Part shown: positions 54,528 to 63,580 of the stretch, piece by piece
Position numbering within the stretch: the stretch's first letter is position 1
Layout: the number at the start of each line of letters is the position of its first letter
Origin: Knoellia locipacati
GTDB taxonomy: Bacteria; Actinomycetota; Actinomycetes; Actinomycetales; Dermatophilaceae
Length of the DNA: 64,000 bases
NCBI RefSeq assembly: GCF_007992835.1
Contig: NZ_BKBA01000002.1
Span: 1-64,000, forward strand
Reading direction: 5' to 3'
Made by a program: the position numbers and the translations under genes
The notes under the pieces: generated by a model
The model's database searches: none
The model's input: only the letters and a program-made list of their open reading frames with translations
Told to the model about the DNA's origin: nothing

Positions 54528-55058
54528 TCAGGCCCCTGCCTCGTCGGCCTTGGCGGCCTCGTCGGCCTTGGGAGCCTCGTCGCTCTTGGTGTCGGCACCC
54601 TCGGCGGGCTCCTCGGAGTGCTCGGTGGTGGCAGCGCTCGAGTCGGTGTCGGCGGCGGGGGCGACGTCGTCAGCCTTGGGGGCCTCGGCCTTCTTGGCAG
54701 CCTTCTTCTTGGCGGTGGTGGCGCCCGAGGCGTCAGCACCGTCGGACTTGCCGGCGGCGGCGAGAGCGGCCTCGTAGAGGTCCTTCTTGTTGGCCTTGGG
54801 CTCGGCGACCTTGAGGGTGCCGTCGTCCATGATCTTGAGCAGGGCGGCGACGGCCTCGGTCGGCTGCGCACCCTGGCCACGCCAGTAGTTGGCGCGGTCC
54901 ATGTCGATCTCGATGAGCGACGGCTCCTGGTTGGGGTCGTACTTGCCGATCTCCTCGATCGCACGGCCGTCGCGCTTGGTGCGCGAGTCCATGACGACGA
55001 CACGGTAGATGGCGGTACGGATCTTGCCCATACGCTTGAGACGAATCTTGACGGCCAC
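54528..55058 (-). CDS. rpsP: 30S ribosomal protein S16 with long acidic/Ala-rich tail
   Basis: The 176-residue S16 has the conserved start [32 protein letters not shown] and [15 protein letters not shown], with the core ending near residue 90. The remaining 85 residues are Lys/Ala then Glu/Asp/Ala-rich, a tail typical of actinobacteria but long. The 265-bp upstream gap (55059-55323) should hold its promoter. I see one CGGCATAC copy (55273-55280) and nothing else definite. Confidence 0.96.
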   Translation of the reverse strand: MAVKIRLKRMGKIRTAIYRVVVMDSRTKRDGRAIEEIGKYDPNQEPSLIEIDMDRANYWRGQGAQPTEAVAALLKIMDDGTLKVAEPKANKKDLYEAALAAAGKSDGADASGATTAKKKAAKKAEAPKADDVAPAADTDSSAATTEHSEEPAEGADTKSDEAPKADEAAKADEAGA

Positions 55059-55323
55059 GTGTGTGGTCTCGCTTTCCTGTTGTGGGCACGGCCAGACCGC
55101 GGAGGATTCACGCGGGGTACCGAACGGCCCGGGGTAGGCATCCGGCCGACATCAGCGCCGGCCAGAAGGTGTACAGCGGACCATTCTGCCAGACGGTCGG
55201 GGGTGGTCCGGACCGCGGAAGGCGGACGCGGGCCACCTCCCCTGCGCTGGCCGGCACACCGACGTCCTTCGGGTATGCCGTCTTCTCGCCTCCGCGGACC
55301 CCTTCCGGGCCTACCGTGGAGAC

Positions 55324-55797
55324 GTGACCTCGACGACGAGCACCACCCCGAGACCCCTGGCGGCACCCGAGTCGGCCGCGTTCCTCGTGCTGTGGACGGT
55401 CACGGGGCTGCTGTGGGTCGTCACCGTCGCCGGGTTGCTGACGATCGGCATCTTCGTCGCGCCGCTGGCGGCGGCCCTGCTCGTCCTCGCCATCGTCCTC
55501 ACCGTCCGTCGCCCCGGCAGCTGGCCCGCCGTCGCCGGGCTGGGGCTCGCACTGGCCGCGGGGCTCGTCGTGCTCGGCCTCTTCCTCGGCTCCGCGAGCC
55601 CGTCGCAGGGGTCGTGCAGCGCGACGCCGGACGGGGTCGAGACGTGCACGTCCGGTGGGCTGGCCTACGACCCGGACGCCTTCGCGTGGCGCACGGGCGC
55701 ACCGTGGTTCGCGGCCGCGGCGGTCGTCGCGGTGCTCACGGTGGTGGGCTACGTCGTGCTGCGCCGGGTCACGGCGCGGCCCGACCCGACGTCCTAG
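55324..55797 (+). CDS. hypothetical four-helix membrane protein
   Basis: This 157-residue protein has four hydrophobic helices: two near residues 20-65, one near 70-90 and one near 125-148. Between the last two is an extracellular loop with two Cys (GSCSATPDGVETC) that could pair. The GTG at 55324 is the start. No family is recognised. It converges on the phosphotransferase gene with a 29-bp overlap. Confidence 0.6.
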   Translation: MTSTTSTTPRPLAAPESAAFLVLWTVTGLLWVVTVAGLLTIGIFVAPLAAALLVLAIVLTVRRPGSWPAVAGLGLALAAGLVVLGLFLGSASPSQGSCSATPDGVETCTSGGLAYDPDAFAWRTGAPWFAAAAVVAVLTVVGYVVLRRVTARPDPTS

Positions 55798-56767
55798 CCG
55801 CTCGCAGGACACGCTCGATCGCGCCCGGACCGGGCAGGTAGCCGGCCAGCGCCTCGGTGATCTCGTCGCGAGCCGCCAGCCGCCTCTGCGGTGGCGCGCC
55901 CTCGTCGAGGGCCACCGCGAGCTGGTGGGCGAGGAAGTTCGACTCACTGCACATCACCATGGCGAAGTCCGTGAGGCCGGACAGCAGCCCCGGCCCGCCT
56001 GCCTCGACGTAGGCACGCACCGTGGCAGCGACGGCGCCCTCGTCGACCTCCTCGCCGAGGACGTGCCACTGAACGAGGGTCTTGGCGAGCTCTCGGGTGG
56101 GATCCATCGCCCCGGCGTCCTCCCAGTCAATCGCCCGCAGTCCACCGTCGGCGGCGAGCAGGACGTTGTCGGGGTGCAGGTCGCAGTGCCCGACGAGGAA
56201 GGGTTGCGCCCCGGAGCCCGCAGCCTCGACGATCTCGGCGTACTCACCCAGGGTGTCGAGGGCATCCTCGAGCGCTGCCTGCCACGGCTGGCCCACCGAC
56301 CGCTCGACGAGGTCGCGCCAGCGCTCGGGTGGTGGCATGCGGGTGTGCCACGCCCGCGGTGCCTCACTCGCGCGGGGCGCGGCCTGGTGCAGCTGCGCGA
56401 GGAGCCTCCCGAGGGGTTCGGCGACCTCGGACGGACGGCCACCGACCGAGGTCCCCTCGACCCAGTGGCTGACCCTCGTCCAGCCTCCGCCGAGTCGGTC
56501 GGGGACCTCGACGACGAGACGGCCGTCGCGCGCCGTGACGTGGGTCGGCACTTCCACCCCACGGGCACCGAGGTGGCCCAGCAGGTCGGCCTCGCGCTGC
56601 AGGGCCTCGACGTCGACCACGCGGAAGGGCCGCTTGACAGCGTGATGGCGAGACCCCACCTGCAGGTGCCACACCTCGCCGTCGGCGCCGTGCCCTCCCA
56701 CGCTGCACGTGAGTGGGCCCTCACCCAACCCGAACGTGACCCGGACCCACTCGGCGAAGTCGTCCAT
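55769..56767 (-). CDS. aminoglycoside phosphotransferase (APH)-like kinase
   Basis: This 332-residue protein has the APH/choline-kinase fold: catalytic VGHCDLHPDNVLL near residue 192 and metal-binding AIDWEDAG near 212. The N-terminal lobe has the ATP-binding Lys in HHAVKRPF. APH-fold enzymes phosphorylate small molecules, antibiotics or sugars; the substrate here is unknown. The ATG is at 56767. A CGGCATAC copy lies immediately upstream (56769-56776). Confidence 0.85.
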   Translation of the reverse strand: MDDFAEWVRVTFGLGEGPLTCSVGGHGADGEVWHLQVGSRHHAVKRPFRVVDVEALQREADLLGHLGARGVEVPTHVTARDGRLVVEVPDRLGGGWTRVSHWVEGTSVGGRPSEVAEPLGRLLAQLHQAAPRASEAPRAWHTRMPPPERWRDLVERSVGQPWQAALEDALDTLGEYAEIVEAAGSGAQPFLVGHCDLHPDNVLLAADGGLRAIDWEDAGAMDPTRELAKTLVQWHVLGEEVDEGAVAATVRAYVEAGGPGLLSGLTDFAMVMCSESNFLAHQLAVALDEGAPPQRRLAARDEITEALAGYLPGPGAIERVLRAARTSGRAAP

Positions 56768-56782
56768 GCGGCATACCCCTGC

Positions 56783-58342
56783 TCACCAGGGGCTGGGTTC
56801 GTAGTCCTTGACGAAGCACCCGTAGACGTCCTCGCCGGCCTCGCCGCGCACGATCGGGTCGTAGACGCGGGCGGCCCCGTCGACGAGGTCGAGCGGCGCG
56901 TGCCAGCCCTCGGCCGCGATGCGGAGCTTCTCGTGGTGCGGGCGCTCGTCGGTGATCCAGCCGGTGTCGACGGCCGTCATGAGGATGCGGTCGGTCTCGA
57001 ACATCTCGCCCGAGCTCGTGCGGGTGAGCATGTTGAGCGCGGCCTTGGCCATGTTGGTGTGCGGGTGGCCCGGCCCCTTGTAGCGGCGGGAGAACTGGCC
57101 CTCCATCGCCGAGACGTTGACGACGTAGGCGCGACGCGCTCCCCCGGCGACCGCTGCACGCAGCGAGGGACGCAGCCGGGAGATGAGGATGAAGGGCGCG
57201 GTCGAGTTGCAGAGCTGGACCTCGAGCAGCTCGAGCGGGTCGACCTCGTCGACGACCTGGGTCCAGCTGTTGTTGTGCTGGGTGTCGGGCAGGAGCCCGC
57301 CCGCGTCGACGGCGGTCCCGGCGAGGTGCGCCTCGAGGCTCGCGTTGCCGGCGGTGAGCGCCATCTCGGTCATCGACGCGGCGGTCCGCTGGGCCAGCGC
57401 CCGGGCAGCCTCCTCCTCGCTCTCGCCCTCGTGGTGCGCGATCTTGGTGTCGCGCAACGTGCCGAGGAGGTTCGCGGGGTGGGCCTCGCTGATCCGGTCG
57501 AACGTCACGAGCTCGGGGTAGCGCACGTTCTGCTCGAGCGGCACCTGCTCGCCGTCGACGAGGTGCGAGTAGGAGCCGGGGCTGCGTCGCACGGTCTGGG
57601 CGGCGTTGTTGATGAGGATGTCGAGCGGCCCTGCGGCGGCGACCTCGTCGGCGAGGGCGACCACCTGGGTGGGGTCACGCAGGTCGATGCCGACGACCTT
57701 GAGGCGGTCGATCCAGTCCGCCGAGTCCTCCTGCGAGGCGAACCGGCGGGCCGCGTCGTGCGGGAACCGGGTCGTGATCGTGAGGTGGGCGCCGTCGCGC
57801 AGGAGCATGAGCGCGATGTACATGCCGATCTTCGCCCGGCCACCGGTGAGCAGCGCGCGCTTGCCCGTGAGGTCGGCACGCTGGTCCCGCTTGAGGTGGC
57901 TCTTGGCCGCGCAGGTCGGGCACAGCCAGTGGTAGAACGCGTCGACCGTCGTGTAGTCGGCCTTGCAGATGTAGCAGCCGCGCGGCTTGAGCAGCTCGCC
58001 CGCGGTCGTCCCGACCGGCGGCACCTCGAGCAGGATGCCCTTGGTCTCGTCGTCGATCCGCATCGGCGAGCCGGTCGCCGTCTGGGCGAGGATCGCCTCG
58101 TCGTGCTCGATCTGGGGCTGCTTGGCCTCGCGGCGTCGGGCCTTGCGGACCTGCTTGTACATGCGGCCGGTGGCGCGCTTGACCGTCTGGACGTCGGGGT
58201 GGCCCGCCTCGAGCTCGGGGAGCTGGGCGAGGACCCGCAGGACGGTGGCCAGGTCGTCGGGGTCGACGCCGGGCCCGAAGTCCTCGGGGTCGTTGTCCGT
58301 CGGGTGCTCGTCGACGGCTCGGGTGCGCTCCACGGCGTGCAT
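56783..58342 (-). CDS. large SDR-family protein with N-terminal zinc ribbon
   Basis: This 519-residue protein begins with a charged helical region (about 1-120). A four-Cys ribbon follows (CYICKADYTTVDAF and LCPTCAAKSH, about 120-150). An extended SDR domain comes next: ALLTGGRAKIGMYIALMLL, LDILINNAAQTVRR, VVNVSAMEGQF. The expected YxxxK is TNMAK, so the catalytic Tyr is replaced by Thr while Lys is kept. The fold may bind NAD(P) without classic oxidoreductase activity. The ATG at 58342 is used. Function is unknown. Confidence 0.78.
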   Translation of the reverse strand: MHAVERTRAVDEHPTDNDPEDFGPGVDPDDLATVLRVLAQLPELEAGHPDVQTVKRATGRMYKQVRKARRREAKQPQIEHDEAILAQTATGSPMRIDDETKGILLEVPPVGTTAGELLKPRGCYICKADYTTVDAFYHWLCPTCAAKSHLKRDQRADLTGKRALLTGGRAKIGMYIALMLLRDGAHLTITTRFPHDAARRFASQEDSADWIDRLKVVGIDLRDPTQVVALADEVAAAGPLDILINNAAQTVRRSPGSYSHLVDGEQVPLEQNVRYPELVTFDRISEAHPANLLGTLRDTKIAHHEGESEEEAARALAQRTAASMTEMALTAGNASLEAHLAGTAVDAGGLLPDTQHNNSWTQVVDEVDPLELLEVQLCNSTAPFILISRLRPSLRAAVAGGARRAYVVNVSAMEGQFSRRYKGPGHPHTNMAKAALNMLTRTSSGEMFETDRILMTAVDTGWITDERPHHEKLRIAAEGWHAPLDLVDGAARVYDPIVRGEAGEDVYGCFVKDYEPSPW

Positions 58343-58428
58343 TCTGTCCCACCTTCGCCAGTGCGCCCGAATCGCGAGGTGCGGGGACGGCATACCGGCA
58401 GGTCGGCGGACGCCGTGGGAGGTGCGCC

Positions 58429-59439
58429 TCAGATCGCGAGGGCGGGCTCGGCCTCCGCCGGGTTGGTGGGCGCCACCGTGTGCGCGAAGACGGTGTCGCC
58501 GGGCTCGAGCGAGAGCGCGTCGGCCTCGGCACGGGTCAGCTGCGCGGCGAACCGCTCCCCCGTGTCGGCCCGCAGGTCCACCCGCACCTCGAAGCCGAGC
58601 CGGACGACGCGTTCGACGCTCGCCTCGAGCACCCCGGGGCCTCCACCGACGCGGGCGTCGAGCTGCTGCGCGCGCTCCCGGTCGCGGTGGAGCGCGATGT
58701 CGTGCGGTCGCACGAGCTGTCCGCCGAGCCTGGCCACCGAGCCGAGGAACGACATGACGAAGTCGTTGGCGGGCCGATCGTAGAGCGAGACGGGGTCGCC
58801 CACCTGCTCGATCGCGCCCTTGTTGAGGACGGCGATGCGGTCGGCGACCTCGAGAGCCTCCTCCTGGTCGTGGGTGACGAGGACGGTGGTCACGTGCACC
58901 TCGTCGTGGAGGCGGCGCAGCCACTGGCGCAGGTCCGCGCGGACCTTGGCGTCGAGGGCGCCGAAGGGCTCGTCGAGGAGCAGCACCTCGGGGTCGACCG
59001 CGAGCGCCCGGGCGAGCGCCATCCGCTGCCGCTGGCCACCCGAGAGCTGCGCCGGGTAGCGGTGCTGGAACCCGTCGAGCCCGACGATCTCGAGCAGGTC
59101 GTCGACCTTGCGGGCGATCTCGGCCTTGGGGCGCTTGCGGATCGTCAGGCCGAACGCGACGTTGTCGCGCACCGTCATGTGCTTGAAGGCGGCGTAGTGC
59201 TGGAAGACGAACCCGATCCCCCGCTTCTGAGGGGGTATGCCGGTGACGTCCGTGCCGCCGATGCCGACCCGTCCGTGGTCGAGACCCTCGAGACCGGCGA
59301 TGGCGCGCAGCAGCGTCGACTTGCCCGACCCGCTCGGCCCGAGCAGCGCGGTGAGGCTGCCGGCTGGGATGTCGAGCGAGACCCCGTCGAGGGCGACGAA
59401 GTCGCCGTAGGTCTTGCGGGCTCCCGTGACGCTGATCAT
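58429..59439 (-). CDS. cysA: sulfate/thiosulfate ABC transporter ATP-binding protein CysA
   Basis: This 336-residue ATPase has Walker [13 protein letters not shown]-loop [12 protein letters not shown] (the YAAF form is typical of CysA), signature [16 protein letters not shown], Walker [15 protein letters not shown] and [14 protein letters not shown]-terminal TOBE/CysA regulatory domain follows. The ATG at 59439 overlaps the cysW stop (ATGA). It powers sulfate uptake with CysT, CysW and the binding protein. Confidence 0.93.
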   Translation of the reverse strand: MISVTGARKTYGDFVALDGVSLDIPAGSLTALLGPSGSGKSTLLRAIAGLEGLDHGRVGIGGTDVTGIPPQKRGIGFVFQHYAAFKHMTVRDNVAFGLTIRKRPKAEIARKVDDLLEIVGLDGFQHRYPAQLSGGQRQRMALARALAVDPEVLLLDEPFGALDAKVRADLRQWLRRLHDEVHVTTVLVTHDQEEALEVADRIAVLNKGAIEQVGDPVSLYDRPANDFVMSFLGSVARLGGQLVRPHDIALHRDRERAQQLDARVGGGPGVLEASVERVVRLGFEVRVDLRADTGERFAAQLTRAEADALSLEPGDTVFAHTVAPTNPAEAEPALAI

Positions 59440-60242
59440 CGTGTGCTCCTCTTGCGGTCGAGCAGGGTCATCCCCAGCAACGTCGCGACGGCGAGGCCCA
59501 TGAGGAGGGTCGCCGCGGCATACGCGCCGTAGGTGTTGTGGTCGTCGATGTAGCGCGAGTGAACGAGCAGGGTCAGGGTCTGGGAGACGCCGGGGAAGCC
59601 CGAGCTCACCATGATCACCGCGCCGAACTCGCCCAGCGCACGCGCGATCGTGAGGACGACGCCGTAGGTGAGCCCCCAGCGGATCGCGGGCAGGGTGATC
59701 CGCCAGAACGTCTGCCACGAGCTCGCGCCGAGGGTCGAGGCCGCCTGCTCCTGCTCCGTCCCGATCTCGTGGAGCACCGGCTCGACCTCGCGCACGACGA
59801 ACGGCAGCGTGACGAAGAGGGTGGCGATGACCATGCCGGGCAGCCCGAAGATCACCTGGAAGCCCAGGCTCTCGACGCCACCGAACCAGCCGCCCGCACC
59901 CCACAGCAGGATGAGCGAGACACCGACGACGATCGGCGAGACCGCGAACGGGAGGTCGACGACCGCCTGCAGGACCCCCTTGCCGGGGAAGCGTCCCCGC
60001 ACGAGCGCGAGCGCAGTGGCGACGCCGAAGACGACGTTGAGCGGGACGACGATCGCGACGATGAGCAGCGACAGGTTGAGCGCCGAGATCGCCGCGGGCG
60101 TGCGCACCGAGTCCACGAACGTGCCGAGGCCGGGCTCGAACGTGCGCCACAGGATGAGGACGATCGGGACGGCGACGAGGACGAAGAGGTAGGCCAGCGC
60201 GACGGTGCGCAGCCCGAGCCGCGCCGGGGTCGAGGTCCTCAC
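59436..60242 (-). CDS. cysW: sulfate ABC transporter permease CysW
   Basis: This 268-residue permease has about six helices. [29 protein letters not shown] contains the EAA-type coupling loop and the CysW/ModB-type [19 protein letters not shown] and [13 protein letters not shown]-like strings fit sulfate permeases. It starts at GTG 60242, overlapping the cysT stop. Confidence 0.93.
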   Translation of the reverse strand: MRTSTPARLGLRTVALAYLFVLVAVPIVLILWRTFEPGLGTFVDSVRTPAAISALNLSLLIVAIVVPLNVVFGVATALALVRGRFPGKGVLQAVVDLPFAVSPIVVGVSLILLWGAGGWFGGVESLGFQVIFGLPGMVIATLFVTLPFVVREVEPVLHEIGTEQEQAASTLGASSWQTFWRITLPAIRWGLTYGVVLTIARALGEFGAVIMVSSGFPGVSQTLTLLVHSRYIDDHNTYGAYAAATLLMGLAVATLLGMTLLDRKRSTR

Positions 60243-61192
60243 GACGACTCCTCCTCGCGCCGCAGCGACCGGCCCGCGAACCAGCGGAGCACGGCGAGTG
60301 TCACGAAGGCGATCGCGAGCAGGGCCACCGACACCGCGGCCGCGTTGACCGGCCGGTCGATCTCGATCTGCTGCTGGATGTACTGCGAGGCGACCTGCGT
60401 CTCGCGCGGGATGTTGCCGCCGATGAGGACGACCGAGCCGTACTCGCCGATGGCGCGGGCGAAGGCGAGGCCGGTGCCGCTGATGACCGCGGGCAGCAGC
60501 GTCGGCAGGACGACCCGACGGAACGTCACCCAGCTCGAGGCGCCGAGCGACGCGGCAGCCTCCTCCACCTCGCGGTCGGCCTCGATGAGGACCGGCTGCA
60601 CCGAGCGGACGACGAACGGCAGCGTGACGAACGCCAGGGCGACGACGAGGCCGGGCTGGGTCGCGTTGAGGTGGAGGTCGATCGGGCTGTTGGGTCCGTA
60701 GAGCGAGAGCAGGACGATGCTCGCCACGATCGTCGGGAGCGCGAACGGCAGGTCGATGAGGGCGTTGACGACGCGCTTGCCCGGGAAGTCGTCGCGCACG
60801 AGCACCCAGGCGATGAGCGTGCCCATGACGGCGTTGACGAGCGCGACGACGACCGCCACGACGAGGGTCACCCGCAGCGACGCCAGCGCGACGGGGGCGG
60901 TCACCGCGTCCCAGAACCCGCCGACGCCCTCCTCGAACGACGTCACGGTGAGGGCGGCCAGCGGCAGCAGCACCATGACGCTGAGCCACAGGCCGACGAC
61001 GCCGATGCCGAGCGGGCGGCCGATTCGGCCCGCCCTGGAGCGGCCGACGGGACGTGGCGCCCGGTCGTCACCACCATCGCCGGGCGCCGCGCCCGGCCCA
61101 TCGCCTCCGGCCGGGCCTCCGGTCGGGTGCGCGCCCGGCGGCAGGGCCGACACGTCCGTGTCGTCCCTGCCGCCGGTCACCGTGGTCGTCAT
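60239..61192 (-). CDS. cysT: sulfate ABC transporter permease CysT
   Basis: This 317-residue permease has a disordered Gly/Pro-rich N-terminus of about 55 residues, longer than usual, then six helices. [25 protein letters not shown] is the coupling loop and [16 protein letters not shown] is typical of CysT. The ATG at 61192 follows the binding-protein stop by one base. Confidence 0.93.
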   Translation of the reverse strand: MTTTVTGGRDDTDVSALPPGAHPTGGPAGGDGPGAAPGDGGDDRAPRPVGRSRAGRIGRPLGIGVVGLWLSVMVLLPLAALTVTSFEEGVGGFWDAVTAPVALASLRVTLVVAVVVALVNAVMGTLIAWVLVRDDFPGKRVVNALIDLPFALPTIVASIVLLSLYGPNSPIDLHLNATQPGLVVALAFVTLPFVVRSVQPVLIEADREVEEAAASLGASSWVTFRRVVLPTLLPAVISGTGLAFARAIGEYGSVVLIGGNIPRETQVASQYIQQQIEIDRPVNAAAVSVALLAIAFVTLAVLRWFAGRSLRREEESS

Positions 61193-61193
61193 G

Positions 61194-62234
61194 TCAGGAC
61201 GTGGCCTTGTCGTAGATGACCGCGATCGAGCCGGTGTCCTTCTTGAACAGCGTCCCGTCCACGGTCTTCCAGCCGCCGAGGTCGTCGATGGTCCAGAGCT
61301 TGGCGGGCTCGGGGAAGTCCTTCGCGAACTCGGTGGCCACGCTCGGGTCGACGGGGCGGAAGCCCGCCTGCGCCCAGAGCTTCTGCGCCTCCGGCGTGAA
61401 GAGGAAGTCGCGGAAGGCCGTGGCCTTCTCGGCGTTCTTGCTCTTGGTGAGGACGGCGACGGGGTTCTCGATCTTGAACGTCGTCGGCGGCGTGACGTGC
61501 TCGACCGGGTCGCCCTTGCGCTCGGCGAAGAGCGCCTCGTTCTCGTAGGACAGCAGCACGTCACCCGTGCCCTGGAGGAAGGTCTCCGTCGCCTCGCGGC
61601 CGGATTTGGGCTGGACCTTGACGTGGTCGGTGACGAGCTTGTCGATGAAGGCGAGACCGGCGGCGGCGTTCTTGCCGCCGTCGCTCTTCGCGGCATACGG
61701 GGCGAGGAGGTTCCACTTCGCGGAGCCGGAGCTGAACGGGTTCGGGGTGACCACCTCGACACCGGGCTTGAGCAGGTCGTCCCAGTCCTTGATGGCCTTG
61801 GGGTTGCCCTTGCGGGTCACGATCGTCACGACCGAGCCGAACGGGACGCCCTTGTGCTCCCCGGCGTTCCAGTCGGCGTCGACGAGACCGGCGTCCACGA
61901 GGCGGGTGATGTCGGGCTCGACCGAGAAGTTCACGACGTCGGCCTCTGCACCGGCGGCGACCTTGCGCGACTGGTCACCCGACGCGCCGTAGGACTGCTG
62001 GAACGTCACGCCCTTGCCGGCCTCGGTGGCGTTGAACGCTGGGATGAGCTTGTCGAAGCCGACCTTGGGCACGGCGTAGCCGTAGAGGTTGAGGGTGCTC
62101 GTCGAGGCCTGGTCGGCGCCCTGGGGCTCGGCCGCCCCGGCCGTGTCGCTCGCGCCTCCACCGGCACAGGCCGACATCACCAGCGCACCGGCGGTCGCGG
62201 CGGCGGCCAGGGCGAGGCGGGGATGACGGCTCAT
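61194..62234 (-). CDS. sulfate-binding lipoprotein (Sbp/CysP-like)
   Basis: This 346-residue protein has a lipoprotein signal (AGALVMSACAGG, Cys about residue 23) and a type II periplasmic-binding fold. VTFQQSYGASGDQSRKV, VVNFSVEPDITRLV and NPFSSGSAKWNLLAPYAA are characteristic of sulfate/thiosulfate-binding proteins. It delivers sulfate to CysTWA. The ATG at 62234 has the ribosome-binding site GAAGGAG about seven bases upstream. It is the first gene of sbp-cysT-cysW-cysA. Confidence 0.93.
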   Translation of the reverse strand: MSRHPRLALAAAATAGALVMSACAGGGASDTAGAAEPQGADQASTSTLNLYGYAVPKVGFDKLIPAFNATEAGKGVTFQQSYGASGDQSRKVAAGAEADVVNFSVEPDITRLVDAGLVDADWNAGEHKGVPFGSVVTIVTRKGNPKAIKDWDDLLKPGVEVVTPNPFSSGSAKWNLLAPYAAKSDGGKNAAAGLAFIDKLVTDHVKVQPKSGREATETFLQGTGDVLLSYENEALFAERKGDPVEHVTPPTTFKIENPVAVLTKSKNAEKATAFRDFLFTPEAQKLWAQAGFRPVDPSVATEFAKDFPEPAKLWTIDDLGGWKTVDGTLFKKDTGSIAVIYDKATS

Positions 62235-62301
62235 GGTGGGGCTCCTTCGATCGGGTCCGTCAGAGCTGGCCGTGCGGCCGCACTTCCTGTCGGACACCCC
62301 G

Positions 62302-62331
62302 ATCTTTGGATAAGCCGAAGTTATCCGTCAA
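62302..62331 (-). promoter_or_regulatory. promoter of the sulfate operon with an inverted repeat in the spacer
   Basis: On the minus strand TTGACG (62331-62326) and AAAGAT (62307-62302) are 18 bases apart, about 70 bp before the sbp start. The spacer contains GGATAA-7-TTATCC (62308-62326), an inverted repeat placed to block polymerase. A sulfur-responsive repressor site is plausible; the regulator gene is not in the window. Confidence 0.5.
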
Positions 62332-62365
62332 ACAACGTCAGATTATGTCTCGCATCGTGGAAGCC

Positions 62366-63454
62366 TCACCACGTCACGCCTCGCAGGACGACGGCATCCG
62401 GCTCCCCCAGCGCCGTGACGTCCTCGCGGGGGTCGCGCGACAGGACGAGCAGGTCGGCGTCGGCGCCCTCCTCGAGCCCCGGTCGCCCGAGCCACGCGCG
62501 CGCTCCCCACGTCGCTGCGCCCAGGACCTCGGCGTGCGTGAACCCGATCCGGGTGAGCTCGACCGCCTCCTTGGCCGCGAGCCCGTGCTCGATCGAGCCT
62601 CCCGCGTCGGTCCCGACATAGATGGGTATGCCGGCCTCCCGAGCGGCGCCGAACGTCTCGTAGCGCCGTGCGTGCAGGTCGAGCATCCGCCGGTGGTAGT
62701 CGGGGAACTTCTCGCGCGCGGGCTCGGCGATGCCCGGGAAGGTGGCGATGTTGACGAGGGTCGGGACGATGGCGATGCCCTGTGCCGCGAACGCGTCGAT
62801 GGTGGCGGGCTCGAGCCCGGTGGCGTGCTCGATACAGTCCGTGCCGGCCGCGGCGAAGTCGCGCAGCGAGTCCGGGCCGAAGCAGTGGGCCGTCGTGCGG
62901 GCGCCCTCCTCGTGGGCTGCGGCGATGGCCTCCGTGAGGACGTCGGCCGGCCAGCAGGGTTCGAGGTCGCCGGTCTCGCGGTCGATCCAGTCACCGACGA
63001 GCTTGACCCAGCCGTCGCCGGCGCGGGCCTCGATGCGCACGCGCTCGACGAGCTGCTCGGGCTCGACCTCCCACGCGTAGTTGCGGATGTAGCGCTTGGT
63101 CCGCGCGATGTGGCGCCCGGCCCGGATGACCTTGGGCAGGTCGTCGCGCTCGTCGATCCAGCGGGTGTCGGCCGGCGAGCCGGCGTCGCGGATGAGGAGG
63201 GTGCCGTTGTCGCGGTCGGTGCGCGCCTGCTGCTCGGCGGTGGCGTCGTCGACCGCGCCGTGGCGGTCGAGCCCGACGTGGCAGTGGGCGTCGACGAGGC
63301 CCGGGACGAACCAGCCACGCAACGTCTCGACGTCGTGACCGGCGCCGGTCGGGCGTTCGTAGGTCATCCGACCCCCGACCACCCACGCCTCAGGACGCAC
63401 GTCCTCGGGTCCGAGCAGGACCTCCCCGACCAGGTGCAGCACCGATGCCGTCAT
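62366..63454 (-). CDS. amidohydrolase family protein
   Basis: This 362-residue TIM-barrel metal hydrolase has DAHCHVG near residue 56, the His motifs TTAHCFG and CIEHATG, and the catalytic Asp in VGTDAGGS. The small beta-sandwich domain is split between the termini, as in imidazolonepropionase/prolidase-type amidohydrolases. The substrate is unknown. The ATG at 63454 is chosen over the upstream frame to 63538. Its place near rpsP is common in actinobacteria. Confidence 0.88.
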   Translation of the reverse strand: MTASVLHLVGEVLLGPEDVRPEAWVVGGRMTYERPTGAGHDVETLRGWFVPGLVDAHCHVGLDRHGAVDDATAEQQARTDRDNGTLLIRDAGSPADTRWIDERDDLPKVIRAGRHIARTKRYIRNYAWEVEPEQLVERVRIEARAGDGWVKLVGDWIDRETGDLEPCWPADVLTEAIAAAHEEGARTTAHCFGPDSLRDFAAAGTDCIEHATGLEPATIDAFAAQGIAIVPTLVNIATFPGIAEPAREKFPDYHRRMLDLHARRYETFGAAREAGIPIYVGTDAGGSIEHGLAAKEAVELTRIGFTHAEVLGAATWGARAWLGRPGLEEGADADLLVLSRDPREDVTALGEPDAVVLRGVTW

Positions 63455-63580
63455 GGCACCCGACCTTATGCGCCCGCCGCGGCCGGCACCGTGTGCGGGC
63501 GCTCTCGCAGCGTCTGCGGCAACGGTTGCTAGAACCACCGATTGCGCAGACGCAACGAGGAAAGGCCGCCGGGGCGGGCG

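Noticed and set aside
55655-58783. 1042-codon plus-strand frame
   Set aside because: It is antisense to the phosphotransferase and zinc-ribbon SDR genes, and the real membrane protein is in another frame.
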